NCBI RefSeq assembly: GCF_020510585.1
Contig: NZ_CP075190.1
Span: 2,416,001 to 2,480,000 of the forward strand
Length of the DNA stretch: 64,000 nt
Origin: Ferribacterium limneticum
GTDB taxonomy: Bacteria; Pseudomonadota; Gammaproteobacteria; Burkholderiales; Rhodocyclaceae
Direction: 5' to 3'
Part shown: in pieces, positions 23,977 to 32,519 of the stretch
How the letters are laid out: the number at the start of each line of letters is the position of its first letter
Numbering within the stretch: the first letter of the stretch is position 1
Notes under the pieces: model-generated
The model's input: only the letters and a program-made list of their open reading frames with translations
Databases searched by the model: none
What the model was told of the DNA's origin: nothing
Position numbers and translations under genes: made by a program

Positions 23977-24777
23977 TCAATAAATTACTTTTCTGCGCAA
24001 ACCTGCTAGGCCAGCCAAAGCCAACCCAAGCAGAGCCAAAGAGCCTGGTTCCGGAACACTAGTGGAGCCTTGGCATTCAGGAGCGGTTGGATTTGCGACA
24101 CAAAAATCAAGAGTTTCTTGCAGCTTGGCAGTTGCGAAAGCCTGAACAAACGCAGCGACTACCGTTTGATCGGTTGTATTCAAACCATTCAAATCGAAAG
24201 ATTGCCCACCATGGTCTGCAGCAAGATCATCATAGGAAGCAATAGCACCAGCACGAGTGATGGCATTGAAAAGCGCATTGTTAGCAGTAAGCTGAGCATC
24301 AACCAACGCTTCAGTCCAGGCTGTACCACCGCCACGAGCAGTCGTATCACCATTCGAAGCCTCGTCAGTAAAAATCATCAGATTTTTAACTGCATTGGTG
24401 CGATAGTTTAGATTAGTGCCACCAAAGGCATTCAACGAAAATGCGGTTGCGGTATAACCAGGCTCGGTACCGCCATTGACCACTAGACCTAAGGCAGCAT
24501 TGGCAAAATTCGTGGCATTAGTAAAATCAGTGAGAACTCGTGGAACGACCAAATTGTTGCCATAGCCGACCAGTGCAAAACGCACATCAAGTCCGCCACC
24601 CGCAAGAATGCTGGCAAATGTCCCAATGTTGGTGCGCAAATTGGCTTGAACATTCCCCATTGATCCAGACTCATCAACCATGAACACGATATCCGATTGA
24701 ATAAGTGCGTGGCTTGCGGATGAAGCGCCCAATGCGGCTGTGAACACCAAGCTTGCTACAAAGCGATTCAATTTCAT
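23977..24777 (-). CDS. secreted VWA-domain protein with PEP-CTERM sorting signal
   Basis: The 266-residue protein has a signal peptide (to about residue 24), a von Willebrand A domain with the MIDAS motif DESGS (35-39) and FTDEASNGD for further metal contacts, and a C-terminal PEP-CTERM tail: VPEPGS (241-246), a hydrophobic stretch and RRK. PEP-CTERM proteins are processed by exosortase and delivered to the surface or matrix; no exosortase gene is in the window. Ribosome site AGGGGGG precedes the ATG at 24777. VWA domains bind ligands through a metal ion, so an adhesive role is likely. Confidence 0.88.
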   Translation of the reverse strand: MKLNRFVASLVFTAALGASSASHALIQSDIVFMVDESGSMGNVQANLRTNIGTFASILAGGGLDVRFALVGYGNNLVVPRVLTDFTNATNFANAALGLVVNGGTEPGYTATAFSLNAFGGTNLNYRTNAVKNLMIFTDEASNGDTTARGGGTAWTEALVDAQLTANNALFNAITRAGAIASYDDLAADHGGQSFDLNGLNTTDQTVVAAFVQAFATAKLQETLDFCVANPTAPECQGSTSVPEPGSLALLGLALAGLAGLRRKVIY

Positions 24778-24850
24778 GGCACCCCCCTATTTATTAGAAC
24801 CCAACATGAACTGTGCGGAAACAGGAGCAAAATTTGAGCCAACAACAATT

Positions 24851-24878
24851 AATGCCTATTTTCAATAAATTAGGCATT
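24851..24878 (-). other. hairpin upstream of the VWA gene
   Basis: AATGCCTA (24851-24858) and TAGGCATT (24871-24878) form a perfect 8-bp stem with a 12-nt AT-rich loop, 74 bp upstream of the VWA start codon. It could be an operator or a weak terminator for sequences to its right; there is no long T-tract. Confidence 0.35.
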
Positions 24879-25214
24879 GCCGCTAATATTCACCAATGTC
24901 ACATGTAAGAAAAATCGACACATTGATTCTGTAAACGGATCTTGATATTTACTTTGCCAAAAACGACGCATAAGGGTGTTACCACGCAGATGACCCACGT
25001 TAGTGGTTAATAATGGCGGTGTGAGCAAGTTTGCCGTGCTCGTCAAAAAATACATGGTGCACGTCATCGTTCCAACTCGAAGTACATAGCCATAGGGGTA
25101 CTCTAGTACGCGGCCTGCCGGCCCGGAACCCTCAGAGCCCAGCAATTGGCGAACACGTTCTCGGGCGTCCCTTGCTTGAGTACCGAACTCTTCAAATCGC
25201 GGACCATAGGCCAC
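24870..25214 (-). CDS. doubtful hypothetical ORF
   Basis: A 114-codon frame with a GTG start (25214) reads FGTQARDARERVRQLLG in its first part, which has protein-like composition, but the second half is irregular. It overlaps the preceding frame by 23 bases. No domain or ribosome site is evident. It may be a remnant of a gene; most of the 24.8-25.6 kb stretch is otherwise empty. Confidence 0.22.
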   Translation of the reverse strand: MAYGPRFEEFGTQARDARERVRQLLGSEGSGPAGRVLEYPYGYVLRVGTMTCTMYFLTSTANLLTPPLLTTNVGHLRGNTLMRRFWQSKYQDPFTESMCRFFLHVTLVNISGNA

Positions 25215-25449
25215 CAGCTAAAACTTTAGTCAATCGGGCGCCCCACAAGAGTGACGTACGCCTAGGGGGCGAATCGGCCACCTTGGCCGTGAGTGGTAGC
25301 TTCGTAGCGATGAAGTGGGCAAGACAGTAGGCTAATCCGCTTACAAAAAGGGCAATGGAGAGCAGGCCCGGCAGCAGGTAGGCCCAAGAGCTAGTCAGCC
25401 CCGCACACAGCAAGGCATGTCCAAAGAAGCACGCAGCACAAGTTATCAA
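25192..25449 (-). CDS. doubtful small two-helix membrane protein
   Basis: An 85-codon frame starts with TTG at 25449. It encodes a hydrophobic segment (about 15-50, SSWAYLLPGLLSIALFVSGL) that could make two membrane helices, and a basic C-terminal part. No ribosome site or family is recognised; the start is uncertain. Confidence 0.25.
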   Translation of the reverse strand: MITCAACFFGHALLCAGLTSSWAYLLPGLLSIALFVSGLAYCLAHFIATKLPLTAKVADSPPRRTSLLWGARLTKVLAGGLWSAI

Positions 25450-25479
25450 TGCGCTCTAGTCAGGATAGAGGAGGGGCTC

Positions 25480-25572
25480 ATGTTGTATTCTTGGGCGGTA
25501 TATGCCGGTATAGCGAGCCCTATCCAACAAGGCCAACTATCTGCTTTTAAAAGAAAATTATCAGCCGCGTAG
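25480..25572 (+). CDS. candidate 30-residue small protein
   Basis: An ATG at 25480 is preceded by the strong ribosome site GGAGGGG at a suitable distance. The frame encodes 30 residues (MLYSWAVYAGIASPIQQGQL and ten more, ending in SAA), with a short hydrophobic start and a basic end, and stops 21 bases before a hairpin terminator. The combination of ribosome site, short ORF and terminator suggests an independent mini-gene, but no homology can be claimed. Confidence 0.35.
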   Translation: MLYSWAVYAGIASPIQQGQLSAFKRKLSAA

Positions 25573-25593
25573 TAACATCAACGTATAAACGAA

Positions 25594-25615
25594 AAGGCCG
25601 GGGAAACCCGGCCTT
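25594..25615. terminator. bidirectional terminator after ppsA
   Basis: AAGGCCGGG and CCCGGCCTT form a 9-bp stem with a GAAA loop. On the plus strand five T follow, and on the minus strand TTTTCGTTT. It would end ppsA and the small ORF at 25480. It is an inverted near-copy of the hairpin at 23848. Confidence 0.8.
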
Positions 25616-25649
25616 TTTATTTTTGGCTCATTTTTACGGTAGACCGTGG
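25614..25649 (-). repeat. dispersed 36-nt repeat, copy downstream of ppsA
   Basis: On the minus strand it reads CCACGGTCTACCG, TAAAAATGAGCC, then AAAAATA. The palindrome arms are kept with the CT centre, as in the copy at 23076. It begins 22 bp after the ppsA stop and runs into the terminator T-tract. Confidence 0.7.
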
Positions 25650-25670
25650 AAACCGCTATCAGAACGGATA

Positions 25671-28046
<2,376 letters not shown>

Positions 28047-28078
28047 GGGGGTTCCTTACAGGAAAGTTGAATTGAAAA

Positions 28079-28867
28079 TCAGGAAGTGGAGTCGGAAAAA
28101 TCAGGGCTGAGACGACGGGCGGCAGTTTCGCGGCGGGCGACACTGCGCAGGGTTTGGGCCAGCGTTTCGCGGACGAAATCGATGTGCGTTTCGGCGGCAG
28201 CACGGGCCGCTTGCGGCTTGCGGCCGACGATTGCTTCGTAGATGGCGGCGTGCTGGCTCTTGAGCAAGTTGCCGGCCGCCGGCACGGTTTTCAGTTCGCC
28301 AAGATTGAGGCGGATGTTGTCGTGCATCAGGCGCAGCAGGGCCGACGACAGATGGCCGAGCAGCGCATTGTGGGCAGCCTCGCCGACAGCCTGGTGAAAG
28401 GCGATGTCGGCTTCGGAGCGCTGATCCATATTTTCGTTGGTAAAGGTGGCATTCAGCGCGGCGAAGCGCTGGCCGAGTCGCGTCAGATCGGCTTCGGTGG
28501 CACGCTCGGCGGCCCACTCTGCGGCCTGGCCTTCAAGCATGCGGCGGAATTCGAGCATGTCTTCGCGCAGATTGGGATGGCTGCCCATCATGTCCTGCCA
28601 CGGGTCGAAGAAAGTCGCCTCGAGCGCATTGGTGACGTAAGTGCCACCGCCCTGCTTGCTCTGCACCATGCCCTTGGATGCCAGTTTCTGAATCGCTTCA
28701 CGCAGCGACGGACGCGAGACGCCAAACTCGGTCGACAGTTCGCGCTCCGGCGGCAGGCGGTCGCCGGATTTCAGCGAGCCTTCCAGGATGCGGCGCTCCA
28801 GCGAAGCAGCGACGGCATCGGAAATACGCGGGACCTGCACTTTATTGATGGGCATCGGGCTCGGCAT
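28079..28867 (-). CDS. lldR: FadR/GntR-type regulator, probable lactate-responsive repressor LldR
   Basis: The 262-residue protein has a GntR winged helix (about 12-78; LPPERELSTEFGVSRPSLRE, recognition helix near 50-62) and a FadR-C all-helical effector domain (about 95-230) with likely metal-binding histidines. It is divergent from the lactate operon and two TGGT-N3-ACCA operators lie in the intergenic region, as for E. coli LldR and PdhR. The symbol is inferred from that context; a GlcC- or PdhR-like role is the alternative. Confidence 0.78.
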   Translation of the reverse strand: MPSPMPINKVQVPRISDAVAASLERRILEGSLKSGDRLPPERELSTEFGVSRPSLREAIQKLASKGMVQSKQGGGTYVTNALEATFFDPWQDMMGSHPNLREDMLEFRRMLEGQAAEWAAERATEADLTRLGQRFAALNATFTNENMDQRSEADIAFHQAVGEAAHNALLGHLSSALLRLMHDNIRLNLGELKTVPAAGNLLKSQHAAIYEAIVGRKPQAARAAAETHIDFVRETLAQTLRSVARRETAARRLSPDFSDSTS

Positions 28868-28870
28868 GAT

Positions 28871-28881
28871 TGGTAAGACCA
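28871..28881. promoter_or_regulatory. LldR-type operator next to lldR
   Basis: TGGTAAGACCA, inside ATTGGTAAGACCAGC, is the TGGT-N3-ACCA palindrome of the LldR/PdhR family. It lies just before the lldR start codon. Confidence 0.6.
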
Positions 28882-28983
28882 GCGCATTTTAATCAGCGTT
28901 TCGGTAAAGCGCAAGTGTAGGATATTCCCTTAGTTATTTGACTAAGTCACGGTATTCACGTAAATTTTCACCTACACGAATAT

Positions 28984-28994
28984 TGGTCTTACCA
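28984..28994. promoter_or_regulatory. LldR-type operator before lldE
   Basis: TGGTCTTACCA, inside ATTGGTCTTACCATT, matches the same palindrome, 33 bp upstream of the lldE start codon and 113 bp from the first operator. Confidence 0.65.
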
Positions 28995-29027
28995 TTTTAC
29001 CGTTAAATAATTCGCAACGGAGACAAG

Positions 29028-29810
29028 ATGAAACAACCGGAATCCGCAGTAGCACGGCCTGGCGACGTTTATTTTTTTGCCACCTGTGTCGTCGACCAGT
29101 TCTTTCCCGGCGCCGGGATGGATGCCATCACCCTGCTTGAGCGCGAAGGTATCCGTGTGCATTTCCCGGAGGAACAAACCTGCTGCGGTCAACCGGCTTA
29201 TACGAGCGGTTTTCCCGATGAAGCGCGCAAGGTCGCGGCGCATCAATTGACGCTCTTTCCGAACGACTGGCCGGTCGTCGTACCGTCCGGCTCCTGCGCC
29301 GGCATGATGAAACATCACTATCCGACGCTGTTCGCTGCCGACCCGGTGCGCAAGGCCCAGGCTGAAGCCCTCTCGGCGCGCATCTATGAGCTGACCGACT
29401 TTCTGGTCAACGTCCTGAATTTCCAGCCGGAAGACAAGGGCAGCGACTGTACCGTCGTGCTGCATACCTCGTGCTCGGCCCGTCGAGAAATGGGCGTGCA
29501 TTTAACCGGGCGCCAACTGCTTGGCGGACTGAAAGGCGTGAAAGTCGCGCAGCAGGACCACGAATCCGAATGCTGCGGCTTTGGCGGCACCTTCTCGGTC
29601 AAGCAACCGGAAATTTCCGGGGCGATGGTCGAGGACAAGGTCAAGGCGCTCAAGGCGACCGGCGCCGAGCGCGTCGTCAGCGCCGATTGCGGCTGCCTCA
29701 TGAACATCCTCGGCCACGCGGCCTGGAAGGACAAACAGGCAGGCCTCGCGAAACCCAGCCTGCCCGGCGAACACATCGCCAGCTTCCTGCTGCGGAGGAC
29801 TTCGAAATGA
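29028..29810 (+). CDS. lldE: L-lactate utilisation protein LldE/LutA
   Basis: The 260-residue protein consists of two CCG domains: the motifs CCGQPAY (about 58) and CCGFGGTFSVK (about 182), each preceded by a conserved cysteine (FFATCVVDQF near 15; LHTSCSARREMG near 147). These cysteine-rich modules bind Fe-S centres as in heterodisulfide reductases and glycolate oxidase GlpC. LldE, LldF and LldG together oxidise L-lactate to pyruvate. Its stop overlaps the next gene's start (ATGA). Confidence 0.93.
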   Translation: MKQPESAVARPGDVYFFATCVVDQFFPGAGMDAITLLEREGIRVHFPEEQTCCGQPAYTSGFPDEARKVAAHQLTLFPNDWPVVVPSGSCAGMMKHHYPTLFAADPVRKAQAEALSARIYELTDFLVNVLNFQPEDKGSDCTVVLHTSCSARREMGVHLTGRQLLGGLKGVKVAQQDHESECCGFGGTFSVKQPEISGAMVEDKVKALKATGAERVVSADCGCLMNILGHAAWKDKQAGLAKPSLPGEHIASFLLRRTSK

Positions 29811-30478
29811 ACGCCCGTGATCGGATTCTTTCGAAATTGAAGGCAAAAATGCCGTCGACCACACCGGCCTTGCCTGATGTCGCCGGCTGGTTTGCGACGC
29901 ATCGCGTCGTTGAATCGGCAGCCGACAAGGCCAAGCGCTTCCGCGCCTGTATCGAACTGGCACACGCCGAAGTGCATGCGGTGACATCCGCCAACTGGCT
30001 GGCCAAACTGCTTGAAGTCCTGCGCGCCAAGCAGATCAACAAACTGCTCGTCGCCGAAGAAACGGCGCATGGCGACGCCGTGCTCAACGACTTCCCGCGC
30101 CACGGCATCGACTGCCAGACCTACGACTTGCCCATCGAAGCCTGGAAGTCGGAAATGTTCCAGCAGACGCCGGCCAGCCTGACCGTTGCCCGCGCCGCGA
30201 TTGCCGAAACCGGGACGCTGATTCTGTGGCCCGATGCCGACGAGCCACGCCTGATGTCGCTGGTCCCGCCGGTGCATGTCGTGCTGCTCGACGCCGGCAA
30301 GATTTACAACACCTTTTTCGAAGCGATGCAGGCGGAAGGTTGGGCCAATGGCCTGCCGACCAATGCACTGCTCATCTCCGGCCCCTCGAAGACGGCCGAC
30401 ATCCAGCAGACGCTGGCCTATGGTGCGCATGGCCCTAAAGAACTGGTTGTACTGATGCTGACGGAGGACGAACAATGA
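29807..30478 (+). CDS. lldG: L-lactate utilisation protein LldG/LutC
   Basis: The 223-residue protein has the LUD domain (about 60-220) with TVARAAIAETGTLILW and SLVPPVHVVLL, as in LutC. The start ATG at 29807 overlaps the lldE stop; the longer open frame further upstream is a shadow of lldE. It ends in a second ATGA overlap with lldF, so the three genes are translationally coupled in the order E-G-F. Confidence 0.92.
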   Translation: MNARDRILSKLKAKMPSTTPALPDVAGWFATHRVVESAADKAKRFRACIELAHAEVHAVTSANWLAKLLEVLRAKQINKLLVAEETAHGDAVLNDFPRHGIDCQTYDLPIEAWKSEMFQQTPASLTVARAAIAETGTLILWPDADEPRLMSLVPPVHVVLLDAGKIYNTFFEAMQAEGWANGLPTNALLISGPSKTADIQQTLAYGAHGPKELVVLMLTEDEQ

Positions 30479-31908
30479 GCGAGCACATCCTGGAGTTCAA
30501 GCCCTCCGAAGGCTTCCGCGCCCGCTCCAAGGCCGTCGTCGACAACCCCTTCCTGCGCCAGAGTTTCCGCGGCGCCATGGATTTCCTGATGAGCAAGCGG
30601 GCGGCGCAGTTTCCCGATTCGGAAGAGCTCGAAAGCCTGCGCACGCTGGGCGAAAGCATCCGCCAATACAATCTCGCGAAGCTGCCGACGCTGCTCGAAC
30701 AGCTCGAAGCCAACCTGATGCGCAACGGCATTCAGGTCCATTGGGCCGAGACGCCGGACGAAGCCAACGCCATCATCCTCGGCATCTGCCAGCAGCACCG
30801 CGCCAAGCTGATGGTCAAGGGCAAGTCGATGGTCAGCGAGGAAATCGAACTCAACCACGCGGCCGAAGCCGCCGGGATCGGCGCGCTGGAATCGGACATG
30901 GGCGAGTACATCGTCCAGTTGGCGGGAGAGAAGCCGTCGCACATCATCATGCCGGCCATCCACAAGACAAAGGAGGAAATCGCCCGACTCTTCGCCGACA
31001 AGGTCGAAGGCGTCGATTACACCGACAATGTCGATGCGCTGATCCAGATCGGCCGCAATGTGCTGCGGCAGAAATTTCTGGAGGCCGACATCGGCCTCTC
31101 CGGTGTCAATTTCGCTGTCGCCGAAACCGGCACGCTGTGTCTGGTCGAAAACGAAGGCAATGGCCGGATGTGCACCACGGCGCCGCCGGTGCATATCGCC
31201 ATCACCGGCATCGAGAAGATCGTCGAAAAACTGGAGCACATTCCGCCGTTACTCTCCTTGCTGACGCGCTCGGCGACCGGCCAGAATATTTCGACCTACT
31301 TCAACATGATCTCCAGCCCACGCAAGCCGGGCGAGAAGGACGGCCCGAGCGAAGTGCATCTCGTGCTGCTCGATAACGGCCGTTCACAAGCCTATGCCGA
31401 TGAGCAATTGCGCAAGACGCTGCAATGTATTCGCTGTGGGGCGTGCATGAACCACTGCCCGGTTTATACGCGGATTGGCGGGCATGCCTACGGGACGACC
31501 TATCCCGGGCCGATTGGCAAGATCATTTCGCCGCATATGCTAGGGCTGGAAGCGACTTCCACGATGGCCACGGCCTCCTCGCTGTGCGGGGCTTGTGGCG
31601 AGGTTTGTCCGGTGAAGATTCCGATTCCGGAGTTGCTGATGCGGTTGCGGGAGGAGGCTTTTACGGCGCCGCATGCGAATCCTGCGATGGTTGGGCAAGG
31701 GGCGGGGTATAGCTGGTTGATGACTTCCGTCTGGAAGGGGTGGGCGGCGGTTTATCGCTCTCCTTCCCTGTACGGTGTCGCGACTTGGCTGGGGAGTCGG
31801 TTTTCGTGGCTGATGCCTTCGAAGCAAGGGGCGTGGACTTCGGTTCGGGTTCCTTTGAAGCCGGCGCCTCGGCGGTTGCGGGATATGTTGAAGGAACGCG
31901 GGGAATGA
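30475..31908 (+). CDS. lldF: L-lactate utilisation iron-sulfur protein LldF/LutB
   Basis: The 477-residue protein combines a LUD domain (about 70-300, with GVNFAVAETGTLCLVENEGN) with two 4Fe-4S motifs, CIRCGACMNHCPVY (near 319-332) and CGACGEVCPVKIP (near 370-382), and a C-terminal domain. It is the electron-transferring subunit of the LldEFG complex. Codon choice changes in the last 130 codons: from about 31490, G- and T-ending codons (TTG, GGG, CGG) replace the C-ending ones used elsewhere. The reading frame remains intact. Confidence 0.93.
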   Translation: MSEHILEFKPSEGFRARSKAVVDNPFLRQSFRGAMDFLMSKRAAQFPDSEELESLRTLGESIRQYNLAKLPTLLEQLEANLMRNGIQVHWAETPDEANAIILGICQQHRAKLMVKGKSMVSEEIELNHAAEAAGIGALESDMGEYIVQLAGEKPSHIIMPAIHKTKEEIARLFADKVEGVDYTDNVDALIQIGRNVLRQKFLEADIGLSGVNFAVAETGTLCLVENEGNGRMCTTAPPVHIAITGIEKIVEKLEHIPPLLSLLTRSATGQNISTYFNMISSPRKPGEKDGPSEVHLVLLDNGRSQAYADEQLRKTLQCIRCGACMNHCPVYTRIGGHAYGTTYPGPIGKIISPHMLGLEATSTMATASSLCGACGEVCPVKIPIPELLMRLREEAFTAPHANPAMVGQGAGYSWLMTSVWKGWAAVYRSPSLYGVATWLGSRFSWLMPSKQGAWTSVRVPLKPAPRRLRDMLKERGE

Positions 31909-31949
31909 CGCTTTCCTTTGGCGGGCTTGGGTTTCCGCCTTGCTGGCGG

Positions 31950-32160
31950 GCGTACTTTCTTTTGCTTCGCCAAAAGAAAGTAGCCAAAGAAAAGGCGACC
32001 CCGGGGGCGGCGCCGGCTTTGCCGGTCCCTTGCGCTACTCGCCACTGGCGGGGGCTGCGGAACTCGGGCTTCGCCCTCAGACAGTCCTCGCCCTTTATCC
32101 GCCAGCGGCTGCGTTGCTCAGCGCCTTCCACGGGGACCCCAAAGACGTCCGGGCTCACCA
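31950..32160 (+). repeat. long extragenic repeat, copy 1 (inverted pair)
   Basis: It begins with a hairpin (ACTTTCTTTTG, CTTCGC, CAAAAGAAAGT at 31954-31982), continues through GGCGACCCCGGGGGCGGC and TGCGGAACTCGGGCTTCGCC, and ends near GACGTCCGGGCTCACC. A diverged inverted copy occupies 32251-32460. Similar sequences are common between genes of betaproteobacteria and are often mistaken for small ORFs. I see no gene in the 31909-32519 interval. Confidence 0.7.
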
Positions 32161-32182
32161 TTTCGTCGCAAAAAACCGGTTT

Positions 32183-32218
32183 CCACGGTCAACCGGAAAA
32201 AAAAACCAAAAATGAAAT
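32183..32218 (+). repeat. dispersed 36-nt repeat between the inverted extragenic repeats
   Basis: CCACGGTCAACCGG followed by an A-run of nine, CCAAAAATGAAAT. Here the GG of TGGCC is replaced by A. It lies between the two arms of the larger inverted repeat. Confidence 0.78.
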
Positions 32219-32250
32219 CTGTTATTCAGGCTCCCAAGCTCAAGCACGGA

Positions 32251-32460
32251 TCGTTTCACCGGGCCCCTTGAGAGGTGCCGAGCAACGCAGGAAGGCCGGG
32301 GGACTTCGGCGAGGACTGTTTGAGGGGCAAAGCCCCGAGTTCCGCAGCCGCCCGGCCTGCCGAGTAGCGCAGGGAACCGGCAACGCCGGCACCGACCCAG
32401 GGTCGCCTTCTTCTTTGCTTACTTTCTTCTTGGCGAAGCAAGAAGAAAGTAAGACGCGCC
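32251..32460 (-). repeat. long extragenic repeat, copy 2 (inverted pair)
   Basis: Read on the minus strand it matches 31950-32160: hairpin ACTTTCTTCTTGCTTCGCC region at 32413-32450, GGTTCCCTGCGCTACTCGGC, GCGGAACTCGGGGCTTTGCC, and TGCGTTGCTCGGCACC. The outer hairpins of both copies face outwards. Confidence 0.7.
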
Positions 32461-32519
32461 TCAAGCGCGGAAAATCACGCCAATCAAGCAACACCAAATA
32501 ACAAATCCGAGACAAACCC

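Noticed and set aside
29184..29198. Partial repeat core GGTCAACCGG in lldE
   Set aside because: It encodes the conserved CCGQPAY motif and has no AT-tracts.
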